64,000 nucleotides of DNA, taken from Flavobacteriales bacterium (GTDB lineage: Bacteria; Bacteroidota; Bacteroidia; Flavobacteriales_F; PHOS-HE28). Location: positions 248,001 through 312,000 of the forward strand of contig JADKGB010000001.1 of the NCBI GenBank assembly GCA_016717225.1, written 5' to 3'. The notes beneath the pieces were generated by a model, which was given only the letters and a program-made list of their open reading frames with translations, made no database searches and was not told the origin of the DNA. A program made the translations under genes and the position numbers. Positions 28,034 to 36,782 of this stretch are shown piece after piece; position 1 is the first letter of the stretch, and each line of letters starts with the position of its first letter.

Positions 28034-30436
28034 TCACTTGCGGATCACCAATGGACCCAACGAAACGGAACCCGCACCAGACATGGCCACCGAAACGAAT
28101 ACGGTTTGTTCGGCAATGCCTTTCAATTCGATCTGCGTGCGGTTGCTGGTAACGGGTTGCTCGATGAGCAAACGTCCTTGTGCATCGTGCAGGCGGATCG
28201 AAGCGTTCAAGCTTTTCGCTCGCTGAGGGGCTTCGACCACAACACGATCACTAGCCGGATTCGGGTAGAAAAGCCACTCCTTCAACGCGTTGTTCAATTC
28301 GCCCAAGCCCGTCGCGCTTTTGCGCCAAGCCACGCAATAGTCGCCAAGAGAGATACTGTTCACGGTAAGCCGTGCATTTCCGTTGGTGTGGTCCGATCCC
28401 AAGAAGTTGATATCGATATCGGGGTCTTCGGTCCAAGGGAAATAGGCATTCGGACGGTATAGCACGACCAAGCTGTCTTCCACAAAAGCCACACCTCCGG
28501 AATTTTGCACGAGCCCTGGATCTGTGAGTGAGGAACTGGTAGGTCGACCATCGATGGTAATACGCAGGCCCACGTTTGAGCCAACAGCCAATTGGCCGGT
28601 GATCCGCCACCAACGATCCGGCGATACCTGGAATGCAAAAGGCTCAGCGGTGTTGTCATCCGCAGCGGTCCAGAACTCCTCTACACGAAGAGGCGACGGG
28701 CTTGGCATCGTGTTCACGACCAATGCTACATCCGCTAACGGAAAACTGATCGTTTGAATATTGACGAGTGTATCTTCTTGCACCGAAGTCGCGAGAGCAA
28801 GTTGTTCATCCGCATTCAAGAAAGCGAATACGGGATAGAACGGAGGAGTGCTGTTGAAAGTGGTGAATTCGCCACCCAACATCGCGGGTTCGGGGTCGCT
28901 CCACCGGCTGCCCTGTGCATCTTCGAAGGTGAGGGTAACAGGAACGTTGTGGTAGAAGTGGTCAGCATGCCGGAGCTTCTGCTGGACATGCACGGTGGTT
29001 GGGAAAAGGCCGCCGCTGGGAGCCACGGTCATGGAGTCGACCTCAAAGGCGGCCCAGCCCGGCTGGAAGATCCAATCGTCGAAGAAGTCGTTGAGTTCGA
29101 TTCCGGTCGCACTTGCAAGACCATCCCTTAGTTGTGCACTGTTCACTGAGTTGAACGCGCGATCCGCTAGAACACTTTTCAAGCCGATGCTGAACAAGCT
29201 GTCGCCCATGTAGCCGCGCAAACTCCGGATAAAATCCGCGCCTTTGTAATAAGCATGCACGCCATAGACCTTGTCCAGAGGAATACTGTCCAACGCATAC
29301 CAACCATCGTCACTGATGTGGGCAGTTACCAGCATGTCCTTGTGGTTGGACCTCACCGTGTTCAAGTAGGCGGCCCTGCCATACGCCTGATCGATGTACA
29401 AGTAGCTGGAGAATTCGGCGAATCCCTCGTTCAAGTACATCATTTCCGCGCGCTCGCATGTCATCAGATTGCCGAACCAATGGTGGGCCAGTTCATGGGA
29501 GATCCTCGGCTCGTCGGTCACCGTTCCATCCACGGTTGATGCGGGAAAGCTGATGTTCGTGGCATGCTCCATTGCCCCTACGGTTGTGAGCGAAAAACCT
29601 ACCCGATCCCAGAGGTAGGGACCGAAAAAAGCTTCTTGTCGATCGAAAATGTCGTGCAGGTGAATGAACGTTGCGAGCATATCGGCGGTATCAGCGGGAA
29701 GTGCGCAAAGCGTCACCGGGATAAGCGCTCCGGAGATACTAGGGAAAGTATCGCGAAGGGCTTGATAGTTTCCTGAGGATACACTGGCCAAGTAGGAAGG
29801 TGTCTGTTCATCCATGAACCAATGCGTATCGAATGATCCACCGCCCAGGTTGGTTTCCGAGATCAGTGTTCCGCTCGCGAAAGACTTTCGACCAAGACTT
29901 GTGTGAACGATGAACTCGAACGAACAACGTTCTACGAAATTGTCAAAGCACGGGAACCATGATCGGCCGTACGAATGTGGTTGATCGTAGAGCGCTATAC
30001 CGATGGCGTATTGGATGGCGGTTTCGGTATAGAATCCGCCGAACCCCCCAGGGTCTGTAGCGGGATCGCCGTGATAATGGACAGTCAGTTCAAGTGTGTC
30101 ACCCACGTTGAATGTCTGGCCCAACGCGATGTTCACCACTTCATCTGCGTAGGTATACGCAAGGCTCTGGCCTTGGAAGGTCACGGAATCCATCGAAAGC
30201 ACCATGAGGTCCATGGGCAAATGATCGATACCAGAAACCTTTGGGGTGAACCGGACCATGGCGTGCCCGATCAGCAGATCGCTGTTGATCTGGGTCAGGT
30301 CCAGATCAACCCGTGTGTGCAATATGTCGATGCTGTCGCTACGCGTGATGCTGCCGACCTGCGCCAAGGATCGCAAGCTGGTTCCGAAAAAACACAGGGC
30401 ACAGATGGCTATGCCAAGGGTCGATCGTTGGGTCAT
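28034..30436 (-). CDS. Secreted M1 aminopeptidase with T9SS type A sorting domain
   Basis: 800 aa. A signal peptide (about 1-26, ending SLAQ) precedes the M1 fold. The substrate motif appears as VGAMEHATNISFPAS, with GAMEH in place of the usual GAMEN. The zinc site is HELAHHW (about 313) with the third ligand Glu in NEGFAEF. The last ~85 residues (EWLFYPNPASDRVVVEAPQ to LVIRK) are a T9SS type A C-terminal domain, so the enzyme should be exported and attached to the surface or released. Probably feeds on peptides. First gene of a pair with the downstream sulfatase. Confidence 0.92.
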   Translation of the reverse strand: MTQRSTLGIAICALCFFGTSLRSLAQVGSITRSDSIDILHTRVDLDLTQINSDLLIGHAMVRFTPKVSGIDHLPMDLMVLSMDSVTFQGQSLAYTYADEVVNIALGQTFNVGDTLELTVHYHGDPATDPGGFGGFYTETAIQYAIGIALYDQPHSYGRSWFPCFDNFVERCSFEFIVHTSLGRKSFASGTLISETNLGGGSFDTHWFMDEQTPSYLASVSSGNYQALRDTFPSISGALIPVTLCALPADTADMLATFIHLHDIFDRQEAFFGPYLWDRVGFSLTTVGAMEHATNISFPASTVDGTVTDEPRISHELAHHWFGNLMTCERAEMMYLNEGFAEFSSYLYIDQAYGRAAYLNTVRSNHKDMLVTAHISDDGWYALDSIPLDKVYGVHAYYKGADFIRSLRGYMGDSLFSIGLKSVLADRAFNSVNSAQLRDGLASATGIELNDFFDDWIFQPGWAAFEVDSMTVAPSGGLFPTTVHVQQKLRHADHFYHNVPVTLTFEDAQGSRWSDPEPAMLGGEFTTFNSTPPFYPVFAFLNADEQLALATSVQEDTLVNIQTISFPLADVALVVNTMPSPSPLRVEEFWTAADDNTAEPFAFQVSPDRWWRITGQLAVGSNVGLRITIDGRPTSSSLTDPGLVQNSGGVAFVEDSLVVLYRPNAYFPWTEDPDIDINFLGSDHTNGNARLTVNSISLGDYCVAWRKSATGLGELNNALKEWLFYPNPASDRVVVEAPQRAKSLNASIRLHDAQGRLLIEQPVTSNRTQIELKGIAEQTVFVSVAMSGAGSVSLGPLVIRK

Positions 30437-30451
30437 TGGAAAGGAGTCGCA

Positions 30452-30479
30452 CGAAAGTAAGCCTGCATGGCCTTCTCAA
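30452..30479 (-). promoter_or_regulatory. Candidate promoter of the M1 aminopeptidase gene
   Basis: On the minus strand TTG (30479-30477), 17 nt, then TACTTTCG (30459-30452), one mismatch from TAnnTTTG, 15 nt before the ATG. Confidence 0.4.
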
Positions 30480-30512
30480 TAACCTTTGATGGACGTGGCT
30501 TAGTAGGAATCC

Positions 30513-30520
30513 TATATTTG
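30513..30520 (+). promoter_or_regulatory. -7 box before the split hypothetical gene
   Basis: TATATTTG matches TAnnTTTG. A TTTG lies at 30485-30488, 24 nt upstream. The ATG is at 30571, 50 nt downstream. Confidence 0.55.
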
Positions 30521-30570
30521 GTAGAACATCTTGGTATCCTGAGTGTTTCCCTATCAGAATCTTGCACCGA

Positions 30571-31050
30571 ATGAAAGCCAGCACCGAACTCCACGATCTC
30601 ATCAAGTCACTCACCAAGTCGGAAAAGCGCTTTTTCAAATTGCACAGTGCCCTGCAAAGCGGCCCCAAGAACTACCTGCGGATCTTCGAGGCGGTAGATG
30701 CGCAAGACATATATGATGAGGATGCCTTGAAGAAGCACTTCGCGAAGGAGGTCTTTTTGAAACACTTCCCCAGTGAGAAGAACCATCTCTACAAGTTGAT
30801 CCTGAAAGCGTTGCGGGCCTACCATGCGGAAGCCACGGTGAGCGGAATGCTGAAGATCGAGATCAAGAATATCGAGATCCTGTACGACAAGGCGCTGTAC
30901 GAAGAAGCGAACAAGACACTTCACCGCGCCAAGCGCATCGCTCGGGAGAACGAACGGTTCTATTACTGGTTCGAGCTGCTCAATTGGGAAAAGCAGCTGT
31001 TGGAGGAGGCCTACGAAAGCGGTGAGTTCACGAAGGACCTGGATGCATGA
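30571..31050 (+). CDS. Conserved Bacteroidota cytosolic protein, N-terminal part
   Basis: 159 aa from ATG 30571 (MKASTELHDLIKSLTKSEKR); a TTG three codons earlier is less likely. The protein is helical and charged, with the look of TPR-type repeats (KALYEEANKTLHRAKRIARENERF). From memory, relatives in Flavobacteriales are one protein of about 500 residues that continues past this stop (FTKDLDA-LIDEQREVLEKLRN). Here the frame ends at TGA 31048-31050 and the rest is in another frame, overlapping by ATGA. Function unknown. Either a one-base deletion or a genuine split with translational coupling. Confidence 0.8.
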   Translation: MKASTELHDLIKSLTKSEKRFFKLHSALQSGPKNYLRIFEAVDAQDIYDEDALKKHFAKEVFLKHFPSEKNHLYKLILKALRAYHAEATVSGMLKIEIKNIEILYDKALYEEANKTLHRAKRIARENERFYYWFELLNWEKQLLEEAYESGEFTKDLDA

Positions 31051-32099
31051 TCGATGAGCAGCGGGAAGTGCTAGAGAAATTGCGGAACCTGGCAGCCTAT
31101 CATATCCTCTACAGCAAGATCAACTATGTCTTCCGCAGTGGAGGCTATGTGCGTACCGAAGAGGAGCATGCGATGGTAGAGGAGATCAGCGAACACCCGC
31201 TGATCAAGGGCAAGAACACAGCGCTCAGCAAACGCGCTGCAACGATCTGTTACTATACCCAGGGATTCTGCCAGTGGGCCAAGCGCGATTGGCAGGTCAG
31301 CTTGGAGAAATTCGCGCGTGTTCAGCAGATCCTGGATGAGCAACCGCAGCTGAAGGCCGACTTGCCGAAGCGATATATAAAATCACTTCAATACATCATT
31401 CAAAGCCAGATCGAACTAGGCGCTTTCAAAGAGGCGCGTGATAACATCCGGGTAATGCGGCAACTCAATATAGAAGATGGTTTTGGCGGTATCGACATCG
31501 CCGTTCAGACTTTCCAAGCGAGCTATTTGAGCGAGTTGCGTTCTTATGATCGACAGGGTGAATACACCAAGGCCCTGGATCTGATAACGCCTATTCTGCA
31601 GGGGCTGGAGGATTTTTCCAACAGGCTGCACAAGGAACATGAACTGGAGTTCTACTTCAACTTGGCGTGCGTTCACTTCGGTGCCGAACAGATGAACAAA
31701 TCGCTGTTCTGGTTGAACAAGGTTCTCAATGACCCGGAGCCAACACTCCGGCAGGATATTTTCACCAATGCCAGGTTGTTCAACCTGGTGGTTCATTACG
31801 AGTTGGGCAACTTCGATCTGCTCCAGTACATCGTACGAAGCACACATCGGTTCTTGAGCAAACGGCACCGTACGAGCGGTGTGGAAAACCTGGTGATCGA
31901 TAGCATCAAGAAGCTTGCCCGGGCTCAGAAAGAGACGGTGAAGCGCGACCTGTACAAGGACCTGTATGAAGGCTTGGTGACCTTGATGGCAGACCCCAAC
32001 GAAAGTGTGGTGCTCAAGTATTTCGACTTTCTCTCGTGGGCGGAGAGCAAAGTGAAGAACACCACCTACGCAGCGGTTGTGCGTGGAAAGGTAAAGTAG
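31047..32099 (+). CDS. Conserved Bacteroidota cytosolic protein, C-terminal part
   Basis: 350 aa beginning MIDEQREVLEKLRNLAAYHI. It continues directly the sequence of the preceding frame as expected for one ancestral gene. Helical repeats throughout (for example KGKNTALSKRAATICYYTQG, FYFNLACVHFGAEQMNKSLFWLNKVL) suggest a TPR-like solenoid. No signal peptide or catalytic motif is seen. If the ATGA overlap is real, this half would depend on coupled reinitiation. A terminator follows 15 nt after the stop. Confidence 0.8.
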   Translation: MIDEQREVLEKLRNLAAYHILYSKINYVFRSGGYVRTEEEHAMVEEISEHPLIKGKNTALSKRAATICYYTQGFCQWAKRDWQVSLEKFARVQQILDEQPQLKADLPKRYIKSLQYIIQSQIELGAFKEARDNIRVMRQLNIEDGFGGIDIAVQTFQASYLSELRSYDRQGEYTKALDLITPILQGLEDFSNRLHKEHELEFYFNLACVHFGAEQMNKSLFWLNKVLNDPEPTLRQDIFTNARLFNLVVHYELGNFDLLQYIVRSTHRFLSKRHRTSGVENLVIDSIKKLARAQKETVKRDLYKDLYEGLVTLMADPNESVVLKYFDFLSWAESKVKNTTYAAVVRGKVK

Positions 32100-32114
32100 T
32101 TGCTTGAACGACGA

Positions 32115-32139
32115 AAAGGGCCGCTCGGAGGGGCCCTTT
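32115..32139 (+). terminator. Intrinsic terminator after the split gene
   Basis: AAAGGGCC / GGCCCTTT, an 8-bp perfect stem with a 9-nt loop, flanked by A and T tracts, so it may serve both converging genes. The rest of 32100-32221 shows nothing else. Confidence 0.75.
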
Positions 32140-32221
32140 CGCTCGTTGACGGTAAACCAGTCCACCACCGGGCTTCAACATCGGTGATGGGTTTCTGCAA
32201 GGGGCTACCGTACGGCAATGA

Positions 32222-34138
32222 TCATGGTCGCGAAGCGAGATTGATGCCGGTCACTTTGAATTCGGTTCGGCGGTTGGCCTGGTGATCTTCCTCAGTGCAT
32301 CGCACACCGTTCTTGCATTTGTTGATCAAGAGTGATTCCCCGAAACCCATTGCAGCAATGCGGTCCGGATCAACACCTTGTTGGATCAGGTAGTTTACTG
32401 CGCTGTAAGCGCGTGCATCGCTAAGTACGAGGTTGTAATTGTCACCACCGCGACTATCAGTATGTGCTCCAAGCTCAAAGCTCATTTGCGGATTGTCTTT
32501 GAAGATCCGTGCGAGCTTGTCCAGTTCACGTGCAGCATCCTCGCGGATATCCCATTCGTCATAGTCATAGAGGATATTGTTAATGGCAATCGGCTGGTCC
32601 AGATCGATGGTGGTCAGTGCGAAATCAACTTGCAGTGTGTCACTTCTTGTAAGCCCTTTTGTACTTGCCGGATGGGATTGCGCAATAACGTTGGGGTGTT
32701 GCGCTTTCACAACGTAGTCCGTATTCGGTTTCAATGGAAAGCGGAAGTGACCGTCCGGACCTGTCATGACAGTTGTGTCTTCAGCGGTGAGCATCTCGGT
32801 GAGGCTTACTTCGGTATTTGGCAGGAAGCGGTGTTCATCATCCGTGACAATACCATCCACGAAGAATGTGGGCGCGATCGCCCAGAACGTATATACGTGA
32901 TCCAAACTGTCGCGATCACTGCTGAGATATCCGCTCAAAGCCGCTGACCCTGTGATATCGAGGCTTTTGTCAACAATGAAGGAGAAGTCATCATGAGGTG
33001 TATTGATCGGGGAGTGCATATTACTGGGGTCACTCCATTGGCCGCCTTCCTCGTGCGTTTCAAAAATATCCAGACCGCCCATGTTGTCGTGCGCTGTGCT
33101 GCTGAAGTACAGCGCCCCTTCATTGATCACAGGAAAGAGCTCATTTCCTGAAGTGTTCACCACTGGTCCGAGGTTCGTGGGTTCGCTCCATCCGGAGCCG
33201 CTGTCAAAGCAGCGCCAAATGTCAGAGCCTCCGAAACCGCCTTCACGGTCACTGGCGAAATACAGTGTATGGCCGTCTGAACTGAGTGCTGGATGTCCAA
33301 CGGAGAATGTTTCACCATTGTAGGCGAACTCATGGATATCCCCCCAATCCCCCAAGCTATCGCGTTGTGCGCGGAATAGTTTCAGGTGGCTCGTATTCGC
33401 GTCGTCTTTGTTCAGTTGTTGCCTGTAGTAGTTGCTTCGCGTGAAGTACAGCGAACCTCCATCGGGCGAAAACACCGCAGGCCCTTCGTGGTATGCTCCG
33501 TTCACCATGCCGGGCAGCGGAATTGCATCCAGCCATGTCACCATGGTCTTTTTTTCGCAGTAGTACAGATCCAGGAAGGATCCCCCGTTCCATGGATTGG
33601 CTCGTCCGCGGTGTGTTTCTTTTTCACCGGTCACAAGCACCCCTTTCTTCCAAGGAACAGCACTGAAAACACTGCGCAAACCTGGGAGTTTGAGTTGGTT
33701 TACTGTGAAACGACCGGAATCGCTATAGAACTCGCGATAGCCTTGACATGATCCGAAAAGGTCGAGTGAGGCTTCGTCTTCCGGGCTTTCGTTCAAGACA
33801 CGTAGGAACAGGTCTTCCGCCCGATGCTCGTCGCCCACTCCCATAAGCACTTGTCCGTATCGGAATGCATCCTCACCGGTCAAGGGGGCGATGGAGTCGG
33901 CTCGGTGATAGTGCTTTACGGCCTGGGGCAATTCGTTCTGTCTGCGGCATGCATCAGCGCAATGGATCAACGTGTTCCTATCCACACTATGGCGCAAGAT
34001 CTTATCGAAACGATGATGGGCCTTTTCATAAGCCATCAGGTTGTAGGCTTCTTCTGCTTTGTGCATGCGGTAGCCCGCACACGAAGTGAACAGCACGATC
34101 GCGGAAACCGCGGAGGCGGAGGGGAGAGTCGCGCGCAT
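32222..34138 (-). CDS. OmpA-family lipoprotein with TPR and PD40 repeats (PorE-like)
   Basis: 638 aa. N-terminal lipoprotein signal ending FTSC, then a TPR-like region (about 25-140), a six-bladed PD40/WD40-like propeller (for example PALSSDGHTLYFASDREGG), a carboxypeptidase-regulatory-like Ig domain (VDGIVTDDEHRFLPNTEV), and a C-terminal OmpA peptidoglycan-binding domain (GAHTDSRGGDNYNLVLSDAR). This architecture matches PorE-type proteins that tether T9SS/gliding parts to the cell wall. It lies 5 nt downstream of the PorP/SprF gene, last in the sprB operon. Confidence 0.9.
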   Translation of the reverse strand: MRATLPSASAVSAIVLFTSCAGYRMHKAEEAYNLMAYEKAHHRFDKILRHSVDRNTLIHCADACRRQNELPQAVKHYHRADSIAPLTGEDAFRYGQVLMGVGDEHRAEDLFLRVLNESPEDEASLDLFGSCQGYREFYSDSGRFTVNQLKLPGLRSVFSAVPWKKGVLVTGEKETHRGRANPWNGGSFLDLYYCEKKTMVTWLDAIPLPGMVNGAYHEGPAVFSPDGGSLYFTRSNYYRQQLNKDDANTSHLKLFRAQRDSLGDWGDIHEFAYNGETFSVGHPALSSDGHTLYFASDREGGFGGSDIWRCFDSGSGWSEPTNLGPVVNTSGNELFPVINEGALYFSSTAHDNMGGLDIFETHEEGGQWSDPSNMHSPINTPHDDFSFIVDKSLDITGSAALSGYLSSDRDSLDHVYTFWAIAPTFFVDGIVTDDEHRFLPNTEVSLTEMLTAEDTTVMTGPDGHFRFPLKPNTDYVVKAQHPNVIAQSHPASTKGLTRSDTLQVDFALTTIDLDQPIAINNILYDYDEWDIREDAARELDKLARIFKDNPQMSFELGAHTDSRGGDNYNLVLSDARAYSAVNYLIQQGVDPDRIAAMGFGESLLINKCKNGVRCTEEDHQANRRTEFKVTGINLASRP

Positions 34139-34143
34139 GTTGA

Positions 34144-35076
34144 TCAGAAGTAGCGGGGTGATTTGATCCGAATTGGTTCTTTGCCGAGGTCGATGCCGAG
34201 CATTATCTCGTGTGATCCGCCGGCATACCTTTTCAGCAATGAGGTGGTCATGTCATACGCATATCCTACACGGAACATTGGGTTCACTTGGTATTCCACC
34301 ATGCCAACCACGGCATCGCCTGTGCGATAGCCTATGCCCAACCAGAACCGGTCTTTGTACAACGCGTTCACGTTCACGTCCACTTCGGGCGGTGCTTGTT
34401 TCTGGTACTTGAGCAGAACCGAAGGCTTCAGGTCAAAGTCCTCGTTCAATTCGAAAACATGGCCAGCGTACAAATAGTAGTGTTGCGTGAAATAATGATC
34501 GATGGCATTGGTAGCATCCGTTGTTATCGCTCCGTCTGCCGCATATAGCGTGGGTACGCTCACGCCAACGAAGGATCGGTCATCGTACCAGTAGAGGCCG
34601 AACCCGAATTTGCCCACCACTTCGTTGCTGATATTCTGTTGATACAATGCATCATTGGCATCCCAGTAGATAAGGTCACTGATCCGGGCGGAATACAGGG
34701 ATATACCGGCTTTCAAACCGAACGCGAGCTTTCCGTATTCACCGGTTTTGATCCGATAGGCATAATGCCCTGCCATTTCCATATCGCGACTGATACCGAT
34801 CCGATCGTGCGCTATGGTGAAGCCCAAGCCCATCTTGTTGTTCCATAGCGGCCCATCGATGGCGAGAATGCTCGTTGTTGGTGCGCCTTCAATGCCGGTC
34901 CACTGTTCCCGGTGCAGCAAACTCCCGCTCATATACGGATGGCTACCCGCATACGCTGGATTCAGCAGCAGGCCATTGAACATGTACTGGCTGATCATCA
35001 CTTCCTGCTGGGCGTGTGCCACGAACCAAGCCGAAGAGAGGGCCAGAACAAGGATCGAAGTGCGTATGGTTCGCAT
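34144..35076 (-). CDS. PorP/SprF family T9SS membrane protein
   Basis: 310 aa from ATG 35076 (MRTIRTSILVLALSSAWFVA), cleaved after HAQ. Family hallmark near the mature start: ISQYMFNGLLLNPAYAGSHPY, followed by WTGIEGAPTTSILAIDGPL and beta-barrel strands ending in an aromatic (SPRYF). SprF proteins are needed to export and hold their partner type B CTD adhesin, usually the product of the gene just upstream. Here that is the giant SprB-like protein, whose reading frame ends 22 nt before this gene. A longer frame starting at 35139 was rejected because it overlaps the sprB end. Confidence 0.94.
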   Translation of the reverse strand: MRTIRTSILVLALSSAWFVAHAQQEVMISQYMFNGLLLNPAYAGSHPYMSGSLLHREQWTGIEGAPTTSILAIDGPLWNNKMGLGFTIAHDRIGISRDMEMAGHYAYRIKTGEYGKLAFGLKAGISLYSARISDLIYWDANDALYQQNISNEVVGKFGFGLYWYDDRSFVGVSVPTLYAADGAITTDATNAIDHYFTQHYYLYAGHVFELNEDFDLKPSVLLKYQKQAPPEVDVNVNALYKDRFWLGIGYRTGDAVVGMVEYQVNPMFRVGYAYDMTTSLLKRYAGGSHEIMLGIDLGKEPIRIKSPRYF

Positions 35077-35098
35077 GGTCAGGAAGCTTGTACGTGGA

Positions 35099-36184
35099 TC
35101 AGTGACGTAAGTCCACATAATTCTGAAGAGTTGAGCCACCGCCGAGGTGGAGGATCACGAAGTAGGTGCCGTTGGGCAGGAATTCGCCACGCGAATTCTC
35201 TCCAGCCCAATCGTTCTTGTAATTGATCGCTTTATAGACCAGGTTGCCCCAGCGGTTGAAGACGAGTAGTTCGTTTTCGGGATAATCCTCTATGCCGCGC
35301 ACCACGAAGAGATCGTTGCTGCCATCCCCGTTCGGTGTATAGCCGGTTGGCATTTCAATGTCATTCGGCGAATCAAGTATGAACTCCAGTGTGCGCGTGC
35401 ATCCGTTGGCGTCGGTAATGGTCACGGAATAGGTGCCTTCACCAAGGCCTTCCACAGAAGAACCCGTGGCTCCGTTGCTCCATAGGTAGGTGTACGGAGC
35501 TGCACCTCCACTAGCGGCCACTGCAATACTTCCGTCCATAGCGCCCAGAGCGGATACATTATATCCGTTCGAATGGATCAGGATGGTGCTGTCGGCTTCA
35601 AGCGAACTGGATCCGGTAACGGTGTAGAGTTGGTTCCATGAACAGCCTGCCGCATCCAGAACCTGTACTTGGTAGGTGCCGGCGACGAGTGCCTCGATAT
35701 CCTCCGAATTCGCTCCGCCGGTCCAGGTGAATTGAAACGGCGCAGTGCCGGAAAGCATTGTCAAGTCAATGGATCCGTCGTTGCTGCCGTTGCACAATAC
35801 CGGGGCAATTATGGCATAACCGTTCAGTGCGGGTGCTCCGATCACTTGCACCTCTGTAATGTCCGTGCAGCCATTGGCGTCGGTGACAGAAAGGGAGTAT
35901 GAGCTCACGGCTACATTGGTAAGATCTTCCGTGTTTGCGCCGTTGCTCCATGCGTAGATGTACGGTGCTGTGCCTCCCGAAACGGTCGCATTCACGTTGC
36001 CTGAGTTCTGGCCGCAATTCGCATTCGTGCTTGTGGCCGTTGCGTTCAGAACAGTCGGTTCAGAAATGGTGGTGCACTGTTGCAGGCTGCATCCGTTGGC
36101 ATCCAGTACGCTCAAGCAATAGGTGCCTGCGAAGAGATCGGTGATCGTTGCTGCACTGCTTGAGAAGCCGTTCGGCCGCTCCAT
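35099..36184 (-). CDS. C-terminal fragment of the SprB-like adhesin with T9SS type B sorting domain
   Basis: 361 codons that continue the SprB-type repeats (three full repeats, e.g. LCNGSNDGSIDLTMLSGTAP) and end in a type B sorting domain: MPTGYTPNGDGSNDLFVVRG, ENELLVFNRWGNLVYK, LPNGTYFVILHL. This is clearly the 3' end of the gene starting at 45992 but is separated from it by three frame changes. The apparent ATG at 36184 is only a methionine codon formed where the frame is entered, not a likely start. Without this part the adhesin could not use T9SS. Confidence 0.85.
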   Translation of the reverse strand: MERPNGFSSSAATITDLFAGTYCLSVLDANGCSLQQCTTISEPTVLNATATSTNANCGQNSGNVNATVSGGTAPYIYAWSNGANTEDLTNVAVSSYSLSVTDANGCTDITEVQVIGAPALNGYAIIAPVLCNGSNDGSIDLTMLSGTAPFQFTWTGGANSEDIEALVAGTYQVQVLDAAGCSWNQLYTVTGSSSLEADSTILIHSNGYNVSALGAMDGSIAVAASGGAAPYTYLWSNGATGSSVEGLGEGTYSVTITDANGCTRTLEFILDSPNDIEMPTGYTPNGDGSNDLFVVRGIEDYPENELLVFNRWGNLVYKAINYKNDWAGENSRGEFLPNGTYFVILHLGGGSTLQNYVDLRH

Positions 36185-36220
36185 GAAAGCGTGTAGTTCG
36201 GCGTACCGCCGCCGATCGTG

Positions 36221-36782
36221 CTAGGTATCGATCCATCGTTCACCCCGGTACAACTGATGTTGGTTCCGCTTGGGAATGTATCGGCCAATAGGGATCGGCG
36301 AGATCGGGGTCGGAGATTGGAGAAAGACGTCAGTGCTCGACACACATCCGTTCAAGTCGGTGATGGAGAGCGCGTAGGTTCCGCTGATCAAAGAAGTGAT
36401 CGTGTCATTGGTGCTACTGAAGCCGTTCGGTCCGCTCCAAGTCAGGCTGTGATCAGGACTTCCGCCGGAAACGACCACACTGATGCTGCCATCACTGCTG
36501 CCGTCACAGGTGGTGTTGAACCCGCCGTTGTATTGGCTAAGAGTCGCATCTATCACTGTACTGTCCGGTTCCGTGAGAGTGATGCTCACGGCAGATGCAC
36601 AGGAGTTAGCATCTGTTACAACGAGCGTGTATTCACCTGCGATCAGCGTGGGGATATCCTCTGTGTTGAAGCTGGAGCTGTCAGGACCGCGCCAGTCGAA
36701 TGTGTACGGCACGACACCGCCTGTGATGGTCGCATCAATGCTACCGGTGCTGGTGCCGAAGCAGCTGATGTTCGTGCCGCTC
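36221..36782 (-). pseudogene. Out-of-frame middle segment of the SprB-like adhesin
   Basis: From about 36782 to 36290 the repeats continue in a second frame (TNISCFGTSTGSIDATITGG, then NTTCDGSSDGSISVVVSGG), and from about 36277 to 36178 in a third (TNISCTGVNDGSIPSTIGGG). Compared with neighbouring repeats, the first break is one extra base near 36782, the second lies between 36277 and 36300, and the third is one missing base near 36176 (GGCCGAACGG where GGCCCGAACGG is expected). Confidence 0.75.

Noticed and set aside
31040..31055. Programmed ribosomal frameshift joining the two halves of the 30.6-32.1 kb gene
   Set aside because: No slippery heptamer or downstream structure is visible; a simple one-base deletion or a coupled overlap explains it.
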